From assembly GCA_937936675.1 (NCBI GenBank), contig CALDDL010000352.1:1-64000 (forward strand): 64,000 bases of DNA. Direction: 5' to 3'. The notes beneath the pieces were generated by a model. That model saw only the letters and a list, made by a program, of their open reading frames with translations, was not told the origin of the DNA and did no database searches. How positions within the stretch are numbered: the stretch's first letter is position 1; each line of letters starts with the position of its first letter. The stretch is from an uncultured bacterium. Its GTDB lineage: Bacteria; Bacteroidota; Ignavibacteria; Ignavibacteriales; Melioribacteraceae. Positions 1 to 9,168 of the stretch are shown here, in pieces. The translations under genes and the position numbers were made by a program.

Positions 1-10
1 AATATCATAA

Positions 11-661
11 TTAGAAAAAGAGATCATACTTTTTCATATCTTCATAATTTCGTACAAGAAAGAGTATTCCCCCTTGCGAATTAATAGTAAAATTATTCGT
101 AGTAGATACATTACTTAAACTTTCGTTTATACCGAATACCAAGGGTTCATCATTGAGTCTATATTTTAGTCCTTTAGTTGTTACTCTTCCTCTTTTATCA
201 AAACCAAATAACGAAACTAATTCTCCCTTGAATGATTTAAAAGATTTTTCTCCGCTAATTGGAATTAATATGGTATTCTCGTGTAATACCGAAAGTTTTA
301 TCTTACTAAAATATTTGTAAATTATACTAAGATTACAAATTGTATGATCAATTCTATCACCCGTCCCACCCAATATAATTGCCATCTTTTCTTTTTTGGA
401 AATTAAAAACTTTATTACCTTTTCTATATCTGTATCGTTCTGTCTCTTGATTTGAATGATCTTAGATTTGTCTTTATAAAATTTATAAACTTCTCTATTA
501 ATTGAGTCTAAATCCCCAATTATATAATCGGGGATAATTTTATTTTTAAAAGTATAATTTGCCCCTCCATCTGCACATATAATTCTTTCATATCCAATTC
601 CTTTAAGATAATTGATTTCTTTTTTTTTAGGACATTTTCCATTCCCGATTATTATATTCAT
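11..661 (-). CDS. thiN: Thiamin pyrophosphokinase
   Basis: Transfers pyrophosphate from ATP to thiamin to make the cofactor TPP in the cytoplasm. The 216-aa length is usual for the family. Visible family motifs are CADGGAN (residues 29-35), GDLDS (49-53), DTD (76-78) and GGTGDRIDHT (98-107), which form the nucleotide and thiamin binding surfaces. It starts one base downstream of the stop of the TonB receptor gene, so the two are cotranscribed from the TPP riboswitch leader. The operon therefore couples uptake of exogenous thiamin to its activation. The identification is secure from motifs and context. Only 10 bases follow the stop in the window, so further operon genes cannot be seen. Confidence 0.93.
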   Translation of the reverse strand: MNIIIGNGKCPKKKEINYLKGIGYERIICADGGANYTFKNKIIPDYIIGDLDSINREVYKFYKDKSKIIQIKRQNDTDIEKVIKFLISKKEKMAIILGGTGDRIDHTICNLSIIYKYFSKIKLSVLHENTILIPISGEKSFKSFKGELVSLFGFDKRGRVTTKGLKYRLNDEPLVFGINESLSNVSTTNNFTINSQGGILFLVRNYEDMKKYDLFF

Positions 662-662
662 C

Positions 663-3155
663 TTATTTTAAATTTACTCTTAATGTTAATAAATAATTTC
701 TTGTAGCAGATGGAAAATATTCTTTACCGATTCCATAAGGTGCATATAATTTATCAAATAAATTATTGATTTGTAAAATTAATTCTGCTTCTTTGACTAA
801 TCCCGGCAGTTCTATTCGTGAATTTATTTCCAGATTACTGACTATAAATGGGTCAACTCTGTTATCGCTATAATCTGTAATAGCAGGATACATTTTTCTA
901 TAACTTGCTAATTTATTACCATAATTATCAGTAAACATTTCTCCCTGATATCGTATATTGTATTTAACAGAAAAATAATTCCATTTATATGTTATAGAAG
1001 TATTAATAATTTTATCGGGAAATCCAGCAATCTCATTATCATTCAATTTTAGTTTTGCAGTTTGCAGATAATCATCATTTTGTAAATAGTAAATATAAGT
1101 AGAGCCATTCTTTATATAATTATTGCTGAATGAAGCAGAGAAATCAAATTGAAGTGCTGATATAGGATTATAGTTCATCATTAATTCGATTCCGTAATGG
1201 GTTGTTTCGTCCATATTACCTGTAATCGGTTGCCCGAATCGATCGATCTGTCCTTGACTTACAATTTCATTGCTAAAATTCATATAATAACTATTTACTG
1301 TAGTTGAAATATTTTCATTATCATATTTAATTCCCAATTCAAAACTTGACATTGATTCAGGTTTAACTAACGGTTCAGAATAATCATAATTACCATTAGT
1401 AAATTTAAATTGCGGTACTGCTCCCCCGCTAGATTCTGCTGCATCATAATAATTTTTTAATCTAGGTTCTCGTGTTACATTAGCATAACTAGAATATAAA
1501 TCTATTGATCCATTTAATTTAAAGGAAACTCCAAGCCTTGTATTAAAAAAAAGATTCGAAATAGAGAAATTATTATTTAGAAATTTTTCATTCCCAATTT
1601 TATATTTATGATAAGCTAATTGCCCTTCGGCGAATAAATTTATCCTAGCTGATAATTCATATTTATCATTTACAAAAAAGTTTATAATATCTTTACCTCC
1701 TTCATAGTAATAATATCTATAATCGGATGTAATTTCATCAGGCAAATTTGCTCCATATAAAATACTTCCCCAATGCTTAGAAGAATGTTTTCTTAATTCG
1801 CCCCCTAAAATTAATTCGCCTCCGTTATGTTTAATTAATAGCCTTGGAAGCCATCCATACTGAAGATTATTAACCATTGCACGTATAGTTGAATTTGTGG
1901 GATTAGAAGGAGAGAATCCATACTCACTATTTAATCTAAAATAATTCGTATCTGCCCATGAAGCATCATAATCAAAATATCCTTCTCCAATTACCATAAA
2001 TAAAGTATTATTTAGTGTGAGTTTATCCGACAATTTTAATTCATTAAGAAATTCAAAATGAGGCTGAAAAAAATTTTCTATCTCATTTGATTTTCTTTCT
2101 AATGAATATGAAAGTCCATTTACATCTTCTTCCCAATAAGAGAAATTCGATTTTCTTAATTCACGATCCTTTATAGCAAATTTTGGCAATCCGGTATAAG
2201 CAAGTCCATCTTTTATAAATCCACCATATATATTTATTTGATTAGTCATCAGTGAATCATATTTAACAGCCGAGAAATGGAATGACTTTAAATCAGTCCA
2301 GCTAGAATTTCTATAACCACTGCTTTTAATTCGAGAAAGCTTTATATAAAAAGAATAACCATCGTCATAAATTCCGCTTGATGCAGAAACTCCGATCTTA
2401 TTGGTATTGTAACTCCCTAATGTACTTTCAAATTCTAATCGAGGTTTTTCGGAGAAATTAGAAGTAATAATATTTATTGCACCTCCGATTGCCGGATATC
2501 CTATTATACCGCTTCCCGCTCCTCTTTGTACATAAATTGATTGTGTACTTTTTATAATATCAGGGAAATCTAACCAATAAATATTATGGTCTTCCGGATC
2601 ATTTTGCGGTACACCATTTATAGAGACTGAAATTCTCCTTTGATCGAATCCCCTTATACTTATATAATTATATCCGATTCCATTACCATTTTCCGAATAA
2701 TGCGATACAGACGGAATGGAAGATAAGAACTCGGGTATATCCTGCACCGTATATTCATTTTTGATTTTTAACTTATTTATCTCACTCATGCTTAATGCCG
2801 GGAAATATTCTTTTGATAAAAATCCTTTTACTAATATCGATTGAGCAGGAATTACCATTGGATCTAATTTAATTATTGATTCATCTTGATATTTAGAAAG
2901 GTCTATTATTTTTTCTTCAAACCCGACAAAGGTTATTTTCATTTTATCATTCGAGTATTCTTTAGGTATTTTTAATAAAAATTTTCCGAATTCATCTGAT
3001 GAAGTCCCAATTTTTGATTCAATTAAAATAATATTAGCAAATGGGAGTTCTTTTTTAGTTTCACTGTTAATTATCTTTCCTGATATTACCCTGCCTTGCG
3101 GAAAAATAAGAATTGGAATGGTAAAGTAGATTAAAAGAATAATTAAGTATTTCAT
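663..3155 (-). CDS. TonB-dependent outer-membrane receptor, probably for thiamin
   Basis: An 830-aa TonB-dependent receptor. It has a signal peptide (about residues 1-20), a carboxypeptidase-regulatory-like beta-sandwich (about 22-100), a plug domain with the IRGFDQRRISVSINGVP segment near residue 170 and YVQRGAGSGIIG near 210, and a long C-terminal beta-barrel ending in an aromatic-rich strand. The start ATG is preceded by a GGAGG ribosome binding site (3160-3164). Substrate is inferred: the gene lies directly behind a TPP riboswitch and ahead of thiamin pyrophosphokinase, the arrangement known for thiamin-linked outer-membrane receptors of Bacteroidetes. No inner-membrane PnuT-type permease gene is seen between them. 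Confidence 0.9.
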   Translation of the reverse strand: MKYLIILLIYFTIPILIFPQGRVISGKIINSETKKELPFANIILIESKIGTSSDEFGKFLLKIPKEYSNDKMKITFVGFEEKIIDLSKYQDESIIKLDPMVIPAQSILVKGFLSKEYFPALSMSEINKLKIKNEYTVQDIPEFLSSIPSVSHYSENGNGIGYNYISIRGFDQRRISVSINGVPQNDPEDHNIYWLDFPDIIKSTQSIYVQRGAGSGIIGYPAIGGAINIITSNFSEKPRLEFESTLGSYNTNKIGVSASSGIYDDGYSFYIKLSRIKSSGYRNSSWTDLKSFHFSAVKYDSLMTNQINIYGGFIKDGLAYTGLPKFAIKDRELRKSNFSYWEEDVNGLSYSLERKSNEIENFFQPHFEFLNELKLSDKLTLNNTLFMVIGEGYFDYDASWADTNYFRLNSEYGFSPSNPTNSTIRAMVNNLQYGWLPRLLIKHNGGELILGGELRKHSSKHWGSILYGANLPDEITSDYRYYYYEGGKDIINFFVNDKYELSARINLFAEGQLAYHKYKIGNEKFLNNNFSISNLFFNTRLGVSFKLNGSIDLYSSYANVTREPRLKNYYDAAESSGGAVPQFKFTNGNYDYSEPLVKPESMSSFELGIKYDNENISTTVNSYYMNFSNEIVSQGQIDRFGQPITGNMDETTHYGIELMMNYNPISALQFDFSASFSNNYIKNGSTYIYYLQNDDYLQTAKLKLNDNEIAGFPDKIINTSITYKWNYFSVKYNIRYQGEMFTDNYGNKLASYRKMYPAITDYSDNRVDPFIVSNLEINSRIELPGLVKEAELILQINNLFDKLYAPYGIGKEYFPSATRNYLLTLRVNLK

Positions 3156-3169
3156 ATAACCTCCGAAAT

Positions 3170-3196
3170 AAAAAAGCCGTTTTGGGAAAACGGCTA
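3170..3196 (-). terminator. Intrinsic terminator of the TPP riboswitch expression platform
   Basis: On the minus strand an AGCCGTTTT / AAAACGGCT stem (9-bp arms, 3-base loop, 3175-3195) is followed by a T run. It lies between the aptamer and the ribosome binding site of the TonB receptor gene, so TPP binding probably switches transcription off here. Confidence 0.85.
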
Positions 3197-3208
3197 ACTT
3201 AATTATTC

Positions 3209-3296
3209 CTACCGCTTTCCTACGCTGGTATTATCCAGTTCAGGTTCAAGGGTTTGCTCTCAGCCTCAAAATGTAATTGAAGCACCCCTAACGACT
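3209..3296 (-). promoter_or_regulatory. TPP (THI-box) riboswitch aptamer
   Basis: Read on the minus strand, the sequence has the conserved THI-element parts in order: GGGGTGC, a variable stem, GGCTGAGAG, ACCCTTGAACCTGAACTGG, ATAATACCAGCGTAGGAAAG. These match the pyrimidine- and pyrophosphate-binding arms of the class. It begins within 15 bases of the stop of the lytic transglycosylase gene and is followed by a terminator hairpin, so it controls the receptor and thiN genes downstream. The exact outer boundaries of stem P1 are uncertain by a few bases. Confidence 0.95.
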
Positions 3297-3309
3297 ATGT
3301 ATAAATTTA

Positions 3310-5883
3310 TTAATTAAATATTTTTAGCGTCTGTCCGGTTTTAATTTTATTATTGCTCAAATTATTCCATGATACTATTTCAGAAACTAATACTTTATAG
3401 CTTCTTGCTATTGTCCATAAAGATTCACCATTACGAACCTTATGTACAGTAGTACTATTAGAAGAAACCTTATTATTTGAAGATGATTTCACCTGATTAC
3501 TAGTATTAGAATAAATATTTAAAGTTTTTCCCGTAATTATTTTATTTGAAGAAAGATTATTCCAGTCCTTAAGATCACTTACTGATACTTTGAATTGTTC
3601 AGCTATTTCTCCGATCGAATCACCGGATTTAATTCTATACTTTACAACATCATTTGTAACCTTTTTGTTGTTATCACCGAGAGATGAAACTTGCTCTGTA
3701 CCGTGAATTACAAGATTATCTCCGATTAATACTTTATTACTTTTTAATTTATTCCATTTTTTAATCTGTGCAATTGTTACGTCAAATTTCTTTGAAATTT
3801 CACCTAATGAATCGCCTCTTTTTACTTTATATTTTACAGTTGAATTTGTTCTGCCGCTTGATGCAACCGAAGTCTTATGATTTTTAGAGTCTCCCGATCC
3901 CGAATAAATTGAAAGTTTCTTCCCTCTTGCTATTCTATCAGAACTAAGATTATTCCAATCCTTTAACTGTGCAATAGTAACACCATATTTAGTGGCTATG
4001 CTTGAAAGTGATTCGCCATTTCTGATTCTATGTTCAACCCAAGTATCTTCTGTTTGTACATCGACTAATTTTTCTTTTTCTGAATTAGACATCGAATCTA
4101 TTTGTGAATAATATTCAACTTTATCCTCAGGTACAAAAACACTAATTGTCTGTCCAACTCTTACTCTTGATGTATAAGCTAAATTATTCCAATTTCTTAA
4201 ATCTGAAACTCTTACATCAAACATATCTGAAATTGCCATTAAATTGTCTTTTGCTTTAACAGTATATGTGATAGCGGTTTTACCCTCTGGCACAATCACT
4301 TGAACTGGTTCGGTATCTTCTCTATCACTATCAAGATCCAATGCATCTACTTGAGCTATCTGCTGTAATTGATAAGGTGCTTCTGAATTCTTATCTCGAA
4401 TTTGTTCTTCAATGGCTGGCATAGAATCTGTATTTAATACCAATTCAACATCTGAATCCGAATACCCTTCTAAAGGTATCTTAATCTCAGTCCCCGATTT
4501 TAGTCTTGACCTAGTTGAAAGTGAGTTTACCGATGCTAATCTTTTAGTAGAAACCTGATAGTTGGCAGCTATTCTTGAAAGTGTTTCGCCTTTTGATACA
4601 ACATGAACCATATATTGAAGTTTTGCATCTTCAGGAATTAATGAGAGATTGCTTGCAAATTGTTCATAAGTTAGTGTCGGTACTTTAAGAGGATATCCAT
4701 TTGGATATTTGGCTGGAGTAAATGGTTGAATTAATTCGGGATTCATCTCCTTTAATAAGTCATCACTTATACCTGCACATTTCGCAAGCATGTTAAGTCC
4801 TATCGAGCCATCAATATTATGGGTTACATATTCATGTGGTTTTTCATATTGAACATCCGTAAAACCATATTTTTCGGGTTGACTTGCTATTAAAGTAACA
4901 GCAATATATTGTGGGACATAGTTACGAGTTTCTTTTGGAAGATGTTGACGAATCTCCCAGAAATTACTCGAACCCGCTCTTCTCATTGCCTTACGTACTC
5001 TTCCTTCACCGCTATTATACGCAGCTAAAGCTAAATACCAATCACCTAATGAATAGTACAAATCTTTTAAATGACGTGCAGCCGCTAGGGTTGCTTTTTC
5101 AGGATCACGCCTTTCATCTATATTAAAATCCACTTTCAAATCATATAATGTTCCTGTCCCCTTTATGAACTGCCATAAACCAACTGCTTTTGCCCATGAT
5201 CTTGCCGTTGGGTTTAATCCGCTCTCAACCATACTTAAATATAATAGTTGTTGCGGCACTTTTTCTTTTTCAAATATCGAAGCCATTAAGGGAAAATATT
5301 TGCCTGACCTAGACAACCATAAATTTATATACTTGCTTCCCTTGCCTGTAAAATAATCTATATATTGTTCTACATATTGATTCACTTCTAGTGGGAAATC
5401 GCCTATCCGAATAATATTTGAAACTACATTTTTATTATCAAGAGAATCATCGGCAATATCTATTTCCGGAATTTTTTTACTTAACCATTCTTCTAAAGCA
5501 CTGTTGGATGCATTCGCAGGAAGCTCATCAAGACTATTGACATATCCTTGATAATCCTCTACAATGGAATTCTCCAATTCTAAGAATGATTCATTATCTT
5601 CCACTTCAGGGAAATAACTTAATTTGTTAATTATTGTAAGTGCCTTTTCATAATAGTCCAACGCTTCAGATTTAAAACCCAATTTTTGCTGATAAAGTGC
5701 ATTGACGTAATCCTGCCTTGCATTTTCTAGCATTTCGCTTACTACTGAATAAGAATCTACTTGTGATAATGTATCTTGATTGGTTAATTGTCTGCTTTCG
5801 CTTGTTGCACTATTGAAAATTCCACATGATGGAATCAATGCTATTGTTGCAATAACACATATTAATAGTATTGGTTTTCTCAC
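3310..5883 (-). CDS. MltD-like lytic transglycosylase lipoprotein with six LysM repeats
   Basis: A predicted periplasmic murein-cleaving lipoprotein of 857 aa. The signal peptide ends in a LIPSC lipobox (Cys at residue 20). A central SLT domain (about 200-330) carries the catalytic Glu in SMVESGLNP and the family motifs AVGLWQFI and [13 protein letters not shown]. Six LysM peptidoglycan-binding repeats fill the C-terminal half (from about 425 to the end), each with a GxSL.IA and W/VNxL core. Known MltD proteins have two to four LysM, so six is generous. Translation starts at GTG (5881-5883) with a GGAG site 6-7 bases upstream. A near-consensus promoter precedes it. The TPP riboswitch begins immediately after the stop. 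Confidence 0.9.
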   Translation of the reverse strand: MRKPILLICVIATIALIPSCGIFNSATSESRQLTNQDTLSQVDSYSVVSEMLENARQDYVNALYQQKLGFKSEALDYYEKALTIINKLSYFPEVEDNESFLELENSIVEDYQGYVNSLDELPANASNSALEEWLSKKIPEIDIADDSLDNKNVVSNIIRIGDFPLEVNQYVEQYIDYFTGKGSKYINLWLSRSGKYFPLMASIFEKEKVPQQLLYLSMVESGLNPTARSWAKAVGLWQFIKGTGTLYDLKVDFNIDERRDPEKATLAAARHLKDLYYSLGDWYLALAAYNSGEGRVRKAMRRAGSSNFWEIRQHLPKETRNYVPQYIAVTLIASQPEKYGFTDVQYEKPHEYVTHNIDGSIGLNMLAKCAGISDDLLKEMNPELIQPFTPAKYPNGYPLKVPTLTYEQFASNLSLIPEDAKLQYMVHVVSKGETLSRIAANYQVSTKRLASVNSLSTRSRLKSGTEIKIPLEGYSDSDVELVLNTDSMPAIEEQIRDKNSEAPYQLQQIAQVDALDLDSDREDTEPVQVIVPEGKTAITYTVKAKDNLMAISDMFDVRVSDLRNWNNLAYTSRVRVGQTISVFVPEDKVEYYSQIDSMSNSEKEKLVDVQTEDTWVEHRIRNGESLSSIATKYGVTIAQLKDWNNLSSDRIARGKKLSIYSGSGDSKNHKTSVASSGRTNSTVKYKVKRGDSLGEISKKFDVTIAQIKKWNKLKSNKVLIGDNLVIHGTEQVSSLGDNNKKVTNDVVKYRIKSGDSIGEIAEQFKVSVSDLKDWNNLSSNKIITGKTLNIYSNTSNQVKSSSNNKVSSNSTTVHKVRNGESLWTIARSYKVLVSEIVSWNNLSNNKIKTGQTLKIFN

Positions 5884-5913
5884 TACAACTCCACTGGATT
5901 GAAATATAATTGC

Positions 5914-5942
5914 AATATAAAATCTATTGCTTTCTTTGTCAA
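5914..5942 (-). promoter_or_regulatory. Sigma-70-type promoter of the lytic transglycosylase gene
   Basis: On the minus strand a perfect TTGACA (5937-5942) is separated by exactly 17 bases from TATATT (5914-5919). The predicted start is about 25 bases upstream of the GTG start codon. This is the cleanest promoter in the window. Confidence 0.75.
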
Positions 5943-6019
5943 GTACTTTATTATATGACCTATGTTTATTCGTTGTATATCAATAGGTTATGAAATAAGA
6001 CCCTAAAGTATTAACATGC

Positions 6020-6589
6020 TTATCGCAAATGATATTCACTATTAAATTTTAATTCTTTTTTAGCTTCGGTTGATAGTACAATAACTCTTACCCCTTTCAA
6101 CCTCATTTTTTCCAAATCATCCATAAAAATAGCATAAAAAGAGGTTTTTATGTATTTGAACGGGTTAAATATAACTACGTTTTCCCTCTTCGCCATCAGT
6201 GCCATAATCATTGCTAACTTAAGTCTAAATCCATAACTCATTTCATCAAAATTATTTTCTAAATATGCATCTAAACCAAATTCACTTACTAATTTATCAT
6301 CAATAATACTATTTACAGATAGCAAATTCTCTTTGACGGTCATCCAAGGAAAAGCAGCAAAATCTGGAACAATAAAAACAGATTCGCCGATATTTAAATT
6401 ATTTATTTCACCCTCAAATGGCTTCGATCTGCCTGTTAATATTGAGCCAAATTCATATAAAAAATTAATATCAGGAGAAACAATAATTGTTTTACCTCGC
6501 TCGGTTAAATCCAAATTGATTTTTTCTGATAAAATAATTTCTTTGGAATCTTTATTTTTATATTGGAAACGGACACTGCTTAATTTCAT
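6020..6589 (-). CDS. Degenerate ABC-ATPase-like protein lacking catalytic motifs
   Basis: About 189 aa with the overall layout of an ABC nucleotide-binding domain but every key motif eroded. The Walker A region reads SPDINFLYE instead of GxxGxGKST. The Q-loop position reads VPDFAAFPWMTVKENLL. The signature helix reads MSYGFRLKLAMIMALM. Walker B reads VVIFNPF, without the usual Asp-Glu, and the switch His is absent from VIVLSTEA. ATP hydrolysis is therefore unlikely; a structural or regulatory role is inferred. ATG at 6589 is preferred because a GAGG site sits just upstream. It is the last gene of a run from aroC and follows a membrane protein by 22 bases, which may be its partner. Alternative: a decaying transporter ATPase. 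Confidence 0.65.
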   Translation of the reverse strand: MKLSSVRFQYKNKDSKEIILSEKINLDLTERGKTIIVSPDINFLYEFGSILTGRSKPFEGEINNLNIGESVFIVPDFAAFPWMTVKENLLSVNSIIDDKLVSEFGLDAYLENNFDEMSYGFRLKLAMIMALMAKRENVVIFNPFKYIKTSFYAIFMDDLEKMRLKGVRVIVLSTEAKKELKFNSEYHLR

Positions 6590-6611
6590 AAACACCTCAT
6601 CAATTCATAAA

Positions 6612-7220
6612 TTACTTTTTCAAAAAGGAAACTAAAAAATCAACAACCCATATCAACAATCCAATTATTAACCCGGTTACTAGAACCGCATAAAGATCAT
6701 CAAAAATAAACCCTTTCTTTAATACTCCACCTAAACCATCCTGCCCATTAATAAATTCATACACCAATACTAATAACCAAACTTCATAATGAATATTTTT
6801 TATTTTTCTAAATAGATTTGAAAAATATAGTTTCTCTTTGACCACTTCGTAATTTATTGATAAATCTTCCGCAAATTTTGAATATTCAGGATTGGTTCGA
6901 CTCTTTGTTTTATTGATTTGAATAATTACCAGAACAAATGAAAAGAGGAAAGCAAAAGCAAATTCTGCCCATATTTGACCCGGAAAAAGTAAGTTGAGTA
7001 TAATAGCCAATACTAACACAGGTAAATATTTTATAAATGATAATTTTTCACTGATAAAAATAAGACAGTTGATAATCGAAGGCGTATAATGAAGGATAAC
7101 ATATAGTATTACATATAAAAGAGCCAATGCAGAATAAACTACAGTTGAGGTAAAAGCCAAGTTCTGAACTATAAAATAATCCTGTAAAATAGCAATAAAT
7201 TCAAACCAGATATAAGTCAT
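6612..7220 (-). CDS. Polytopic membrane protein of unknown function
   Basis: A 202-aa protein with about five hydrophobic segments (near residues 20-45, 63-80, 84-100, 148-160 and 178-200), separated in the middle by a charged loop rich in Lys (about 102-145). I do not recognise the family. It sits 15 bases downstream of a metallo-hydrolase gene and 22 bases upstream of a catalytically degenerate ABC-ATPase-like gene. A membrane partner of the latter is therefore possible, but no canonical ABC permease coupling motif is obvious. Function unknown. Confidence 0.6.
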   Translation of the reverse strand: MTYIWFEFIAILQDYFIVQNLAFTSTVVYSALALLYVILYVILHYTPSIINCLIFISEKLSFIKYLPVLVLAIILNLLFPGQIWAEFAFAFLFSFVLVIIQINKTKSRTNPEYSKFAEDLSINYEVVKEKLYFSNLFRKIKNIHYEVWLLVLVYEFINGQDGLGGVLKKGFIFDDLYAVLVTGLIIGLLIWVVDFLVSFLKK

Positions 7221-7235
7221 TTAATACCCTGTCTT

Positions 7236-7886
7236 TTAATTAATATTTGCGATATAAGGATTATTTCTTTTTTCGTAACCAATTGTAGAAAATTCACCAT
7301 GTCCCGGAAAGATTTTAATATCATCATGTAATATAGAAAATAATTTTTTAATGGAATCCATTAACTCAGTTAAATTTCCACCCCATAAATCAGTTCTTCC
7401 AATTCCCTCTTTGAAAAGAAGATCACCCGTAAAACAAATATTATTATCTAATGAATATATACAATATTCTCCCGGCGAATGACCAGGTGTGTGAAGCAAA
7501 TTAAATTTGCTTTCACCTAATTTAATTTCTGTAATATTCTCGAAATAATTATTAGGTTCTGGAGATTCTTCAATATCAAGTTCAAACATTGCCCCCTGAG
7601 TTTTTAACAATTCTAAAAGAAATTTATCTTTTTCAGGAATAATTAATTCTGCTTTATATTGATCTACTAAGTATTTATTCCCTAAGGAGTGATCAATATG
7701 ACAGTGAGTATTAAGAATAAATCTCAGATTAATGTTTGCACTTTTTATATATGATTGGAATTCTTCTTTTTCTTCAGCAAAATACATACCCGGGTCTATT
7801 ACCATCCCTTCGAATGTATCAGTACAATAAACAAGATAAGTATTTTCATAAAATGGATTGAAGACAAAACTTTTTATTTTAATCAT
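7236..7886 (-). CDS. Metallo-beta-lactamase-fold hydrolase, glyoxalase II-like
   Basis: A 216-aa cytoplasmic hydrolase of the MBL superfamily. The metal ligands are visible in order: THCHIDH (HxHxDH), HTPGHSPGE, FTGDLLF with the bridging Asp, and a final PGHG His. The length and GIGRTDL segment fit the glyoxalase II / hydroxyacylglutathione-hydrolase-like group; the actual thioester substrate is not shown. Its start overlaps the stop of aroC by 8 bases, which indicates translational coupling. Confidence 0.85.
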   Translation of the reverse strand: MIKIKSFVFNPFYENTYLVYCTDTFEGMVIDPGMYFAEEKEEFQSYIKSANINLRFILNTHCHIDHSLGNKYLVDQYKAELIIPEKDKFLLELLKTQGAMFELDIEESPEPNNYFENITEIKLGESKFNLLHTPGHSPGEYCIYSLDNNICFTGDLLFKEGIGRTDLWGGNLTELMDSIKKLFSILHDDIKIFPGHGEFSTIGYEKRNNPYIANIN

Positions 7887-9087
7887 TTTTGAAATTTTCT
7901 CTTAGGTTTGACATATAAGTTTTATTATAATTTTCAAAATTTGCTAAGGTTTCCTTCATCGAATCACCTCCAAATTTCATCTGAAAATATTTTGATATCG
8001 ACCATGCAGCCATCGATTCACCTATAACCGCGCATGCCGGTACTGCAACAAAATCACTTCGTTCACGCCTAGAAACAATATTCTTATTTGTAGCTAAATC
8101 AATAGAATGTAAAGGGTTCATCAATGTTGCTATTGGTTTCATTGCTGCTCGAATAATTATTGGACTTCCATTTGAAATTCCCCCTTCAATTCCTCCGGCT
8201 CTATTTGTCTTTCTAAAGATTTTTTTATTCTTCAAATATATTTCGTCGTGAACTGATGAACCCGGAATATTTGCAGCTTCAAAACCAATTCCTATCTCCA
8301 CCCCTTTAATAGCATTAATTGACATTATAGATTGCGCAATTTCTGCATCAATCTTATCTTCAAAATGAGCAAATGTTCCCAATCCAACAGGTACGCCTGT
8401 TATAACTACAATAAAAGTACCACCTAACGTGTCGCCAAGTTTTTTAATCTTTTTTATTCTATTAATTATTTTAGTCTCATGCTCTGATTCCAAAACTCTT
8501 ACCGGACTCTTATCGGCAGTATCATTAATTTTATTTATTGATTTTGGAATAGTATCCGAGAGAAGTTTTTTATAAAAATTATTTTTGGGATATATCCCAC
8601 CAATACTTTCTACGAAACTTTGTACTTTTATTCCAAATTCTCTTAAATATAATTTGGATATTGAACAAGCTGCTACTCTTGCCGCAGTCTCTCTGGCACT
8701 TGATCTCTCAATTGAATTTCTTATGTCATCAAAATCAAATTTAATCGAACCAACTAAATCGGCATGCCCCGGTCTGGGGATTGTAATTTTTTCGGGTTTT
8801 TCTTCAATATCAGTATATGACATCTTTTCAGTCCAATTTTCCCAATCGCTGTTTTTTATAAATAAAGTTATCGGGGAGCCTAAAGTTTTACCGAATCTTA
8901 CACCGCTTAAAATTTCCACTTGGTCACTTTCGATCTTCATTCTTAGACCTCTGCCATAACCGTGTTGTCTTCTTTTTAATTCATTATTAATAAAATCAAG
9001 ATCGATTTTTAGATTGGAAGGCATTCCATTGATAATCACAGTAAGTCCTTTACCGTGCGATTCACCGGAAGTAATAAATTGAAGCAT
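7879..9087 (-). CDS. aroC: Chorismate synthase
   Basis: Converts 5-enolpyruvylshikimate-3-phosphate to chorismate with reduced FMN, the last common step of aromatic biosynthesis. The start is set at 9087 because the family begins MxxxxTxGESHG (here MLQFITSGESHGKGL). A longer in-frame reading to 9147 would run through a terminator hairpin and add 20 non-homologous residues. Other signatures are GYGRG, the RSSARETAARVAA segment, RAGGIEGGISNG and the C-terminal SRRERSDF region. The protein is about 402 aa, slightly longer than many homologues (about 360), with an insertion of charged sequence near residues 170-215. An AGGG site lies just upstream. Confidence 0.95.
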   Translation of the reverse strand: MLQFITSGESHGKGLTVIINGMPSNLKIDLDFINNELKRRQHGYGRGLRMKIESDQVEILSGVRFGKTLGSPITLFIKNSDWENWTEKMSYTDIEEKPEKITIPRPGHADLVGSIKFDFDDIRNSIERSSARETAARVAACSISKLYLREFGIKVQSFVESIGGIYPKNNFYKKLLSDTIPKSINKINDTADKSPVRVLESEHETKIINRIKKIKKLGDTLGGTFIVVITGVPVGLGTFAHFEDKIDAEIAQSIMSINAIKGVEIGIGFEAANIPGSSVHDEIYLKNKKIFRKTNRAGGIEGGISNGSPIIIRAAMKPIATLMNPLHSIDLATNKNIVSRRERSDFVAVPACAVIGESMAAWSISKYFQMKFGGDSMKETLANFENYNKTYMSNLRENFKND

Positions 9088-9113
9088 TGTCCCTACTGTT
9101 TTTCCCAAATATA

Positions 9114-9145
9114 TAAAAAAAAGCACCCCTAAAATAGAGGTGCTC
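9114..9145 (-). terminator. Intrinsic terminator downstream of htrA
   Basis: On the minus strand an AGCACCTC / GGGGTGCT stem (7 of 8 pairs Watson-Crick, 9122-9144) is followed by eight T residues. It lies 24 bases after the htrA stop and about 27 bases before the aroC start, so it separates the two transcription units or attenuates read-through into aroC. Confidence 0.85.
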
Positions 9146-9168
9146 ATAAATAATTTTAATAAAATCTA

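Noticed and set aside
4911..5356. Plus-strand open frames within the lytic transglycosylase gene.
   Set aside because: They are antisense to well-supported SLT-domain coding sequence and show no independent protein features.
3310..5883. Direct DNA repeats from the six LysM units as a repeat array.
   Set aside because: They are explained by the tandem protein domains.
9088..9147. Upstream extension of aroC.
   Set aside because: It runs through a terminator hairpin and adds 20 residues before the family-typical MLQFITSGESHG start.
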